The position numbers and the translations under genes are program-made. Shown here in pieces: positions 7,097-7,987 of a stretch of DNA of 7,987 nt (positions are counted from its first letter, which is position 1; each line of letters opens with the position of its first letter). Source of the DNA: Mucilaginibacter sp. GTDB lineage: Bacteria > Bacteroidota > Bacteroidia > Sphingobacteriales > Sphingobacteriaceae. Where the stretch lies: assembly GCA_028288315.1 (NCBI GenBank), contig JAQBNY010000332.1, forward strand, positions 1 to 7,987. Reading direction: 5' to 3'. The notes under the pieces are model-generated. The model did not search any database. It was not told the origin of the DNA and saw nothing but the letters and a program-made list of their open reading frames with translations.

Positions 7097-7131
7097 AAAG
7101 GCTATCGTTATTGCGATGGCCTTTTTCTTTT
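7097..7131 (+). terminator. Rho-independent terminator of the first GIN gene
   Basis: An 11-bp stem (AAAGGCTATCG at 7097-7107 with CGATGGCCTTT at 7114-7124, one G-U pair) encloses a 6-nt loop and runs into TTCTTTTA. It begins 33 bp after the stop codon at 7063, so the two GIN genes are probably transcribed separately. Confidence 0.8.
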
Positions 7132-7153
7132 AGTGCCCTGTACTTATTATTAT

Positions 7154-7378
7154 TGTCATCCTGAGGAACGAAGGATCTACTTGCCGATTAGATGCTTCAA
7201 GCGTTCAGCATGACATTTTTAGATTAGCCCCTTTGTCATCCCGAGGAACGAAGGATCTACTTGCCGATTAGATGCTTCAAGCGTTCAACATGACAAACGA
7301 TTTTAGATTACCCTTTGTCATCCCGAGGAACGAAGGACCTACTTGCGGATAGATGCTTCACTATCGTTCAGCATGATA
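7154..7378. repeat. Three tandem copies of an ~81-bp hairpin-forming repeat
   Basis: Copies lie at 7154-7215, 7234-7295 and 7316-7378, so the unit spacing is 80 and 82 bp. Each opens with TGTCATCC(T/C)GAGGAACGAAG and closes with CATGACA or a variant; the two ends are imperfect inverted repeats, so each copy can fold into a stem-loop. The spacers (TTTTAGATTA followed by CCCTTTGTCA) are also shared, so the array arose by tandem duplication of a unit larger than the hairpin. The third copy is the most diverged (GGACCT, TGATA). The core sequence resembles interspersed repeats common in Bacteroidota genomes. No open reading frame is visible. Confidence 0.8.
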
Positions 7379-7427
7379 AACGATTTTGTCTCCTGATTCT
7401 TTACCTTATTTCGCCGATTAAAATTGA
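7379..7427. other. Spacer between the repeat array and the second GIN upstream region
   Basis: This 49-bp tract holds no recognised gene or site. It continues the AAACGATTTT word that also follows the second repeat copy, then gives way to sequence alignable with the upstream region of the first GIN gene from about 7428. Confidence 0.4.
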
Positions 7428-7447
7428 CTGTTTACCGAGATAAACAG
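7428..7447. promoter_or_regulatory. Short inverted repeat upstream of the second GIN promoter
   Basis: CTGTTT (7428-7433) and AAACAG (7442-7447) are inverted arms 29 bp upstream of the GTAAC box, corresponding to the pair at 6322-6343. A regulator-binding site is possible but rests only on this two-copy comparison. Confidence 0.35.
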
Positions 7448-7476
7448 GGGTCATATCTATTTGAGGTCATATAGCT

Positions 7477-7501
7477 GTAACGTTTTAAAATTGGGATAGT
7501 C
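7477..7501 (+). promoter_or_regulatory. Putative ECF sigma factor promoter of the second GIN gene
   Basis: GTAAC at 7477-7481 and AGTC at 7498-7501 are 16 bp apart, as in the first copy. The conserved core runs GCTGTAACGTTTTAA and then GTC-N-TAT. The first position of the -10 box differs (A instead of C), which could change strength. The predicted leader before ATG 7561 is about 50 nt. Confidence 0.45.
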
Positions 7502-7560
7502 TTATATATGTATTTAAAAATAACACAGTACAATTATCTGGCAATCAAAATATTAATAAA

Positions 7561-7987
7561 ATGAAAACAACAATCTTAACCATCTTCGCTATAGCATCTT
7601 TAGCAATGGTAAACAGCAATTCAGCTTACGCAAACTCAAACAACAATGACAAAGAAGTAAGCACCGTTTTAAACAACGTGAGTAAAATCAATAAAATTGA
7701 GATTCACGGAAATGTTGAGCTTTACATATCTGACGGTAGTACCGATCAGGTAAAGGTTTACAACAAGTACTATAAAGAAAACGCGTTGGTACAAAGCCGC
7801 GATGGTGTATTACGCATATCATCATACACTAATCAAAAATTAGTGGTTTGGGTAACTGCCAATGATTTGCGTGCAATTAGCGCTTATGATAACACCCAGG
7901 TAAAATCATTTGGTAACTTATCTAAAATAGAATTTGAAGTTAACTTACACAATAACGCCACTGCTAACTTAAATTTAGATGCTTACC
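7561..7987 (+). CDS. Secreted GIN-domain (DUF2807) protein, second paralog, C-terminus off the window
   Basis: The frame is open from ATG 7561 to the right edge, giving 142 codons plus one base. It was translated directly. A signal peptide (MKTTILTIFAIASLAMV, cleavage about AYA-N at 24/25) leads into the same domain as the first paralog. Residues 44-123 align without gaps at identical numbering and match at 71 of 80 positions; the differences are mostly conservative. The N-terminal 43 residues and the segment after 124 diverge more (EFEVNLHNNATANLNLD against NLDVTLNNNASAKLNLD). This is a tandem duplicate whose function is as unknown as its sister's. It carries its own ECF-like promoter and lies beyond a terminator and repeat array. 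Confidence 0.88.
   Translation, partial: MKTTILTIFAIASLAMVNSNSAYANSNNNDKEVSTVLNNVSKINKIEIHGNVELYISDGSTDQVKVYNKYYKENALVQSRDGVLRISSYTNQKLVVWVTANDLRAISAYDNTQVKSFGNLSKIEFEVNLHNNATANLNLDAY

Noticed and set aside
7154..7378. CRISPR array
   Set aside because: The repeats are over 60 bp, only three copies, imperfect, and the spacers are near-identical to each other, which is opposite to a CRISPR array; no cas genes are present.

Overview
The window looks like chromosomal DNA from a Bacteroidota bacterium, most likely family Sphingobacteriaceae (Mucilaginibacter or Pedobacter type). That placement is an inference from AT-rich spacers, starts without Shine-Dalgarno sequences, secreted glycan-degrading enzymes with FN3 and discoidin modules, a GIN-domain protein family, and short interspersed repeats of the kind common in that phylum. 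No rRNA, tRNA, insertion sequence or CRISPR array was seen.

Positions 1-6053 are coded on the minus strand. Read in the direction of transcription, the order is: a compact HipA-like kinase (5127-5921); an overlapping DUF3037 protein (4766-5161); a small lipoprotein with a lipocalin-like look (4271-4738); a secreted ThuA-domain protein (3378-4217); and a secreted GH30 enzyme that strongly resembles human glucocerebrosidase (1854-3311). The gaps are 27-66 bp with no visible terminator until a perfect hairpin (1801-1832) just after the GH30 stop. A secreted GH43 protein with discoidin and FN3 modules starts beyond that hairpin, at 1730, and runs off the left edge. The GH30, ThuA and GH43 genes form a carbohydrate-degradation locus. 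The substrate cannot be settled here: GH30 suggests beta-glucosidic linkages, while GH43 members usually act on arabinose- or xylose-containing or galactan chains. No SusC/SusD pair or regulator lies in the window.

Positions 6054-6457 are an intergenic region holding a large nested palindrome (6081-6226) that looks like a REP/MITE-type element, a small AT-rich palindrome, and then the upstream region of the first plus-strand gene.

Positions 6458-7987 hold two tandem paralogous genes for secreted GIN-domain (DUF2807) proteins, the second cut by the window edge. Both genes carry matching upstream sequence with GTAAC and a downstream GTC box exactly 16 bp apart, which resembles an ECF sigma factor promoter. 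Between them lie a rho-independent terminator and three copies of an ~81-bp repeat.

The items most worth a second look are the duplicated GIN genes with co-duplicated ECF-like promoters, the nested palindrome, and the overlapping HipA-like/DUF3037 pair. I see no clear evidence of a wholly undescribed system.
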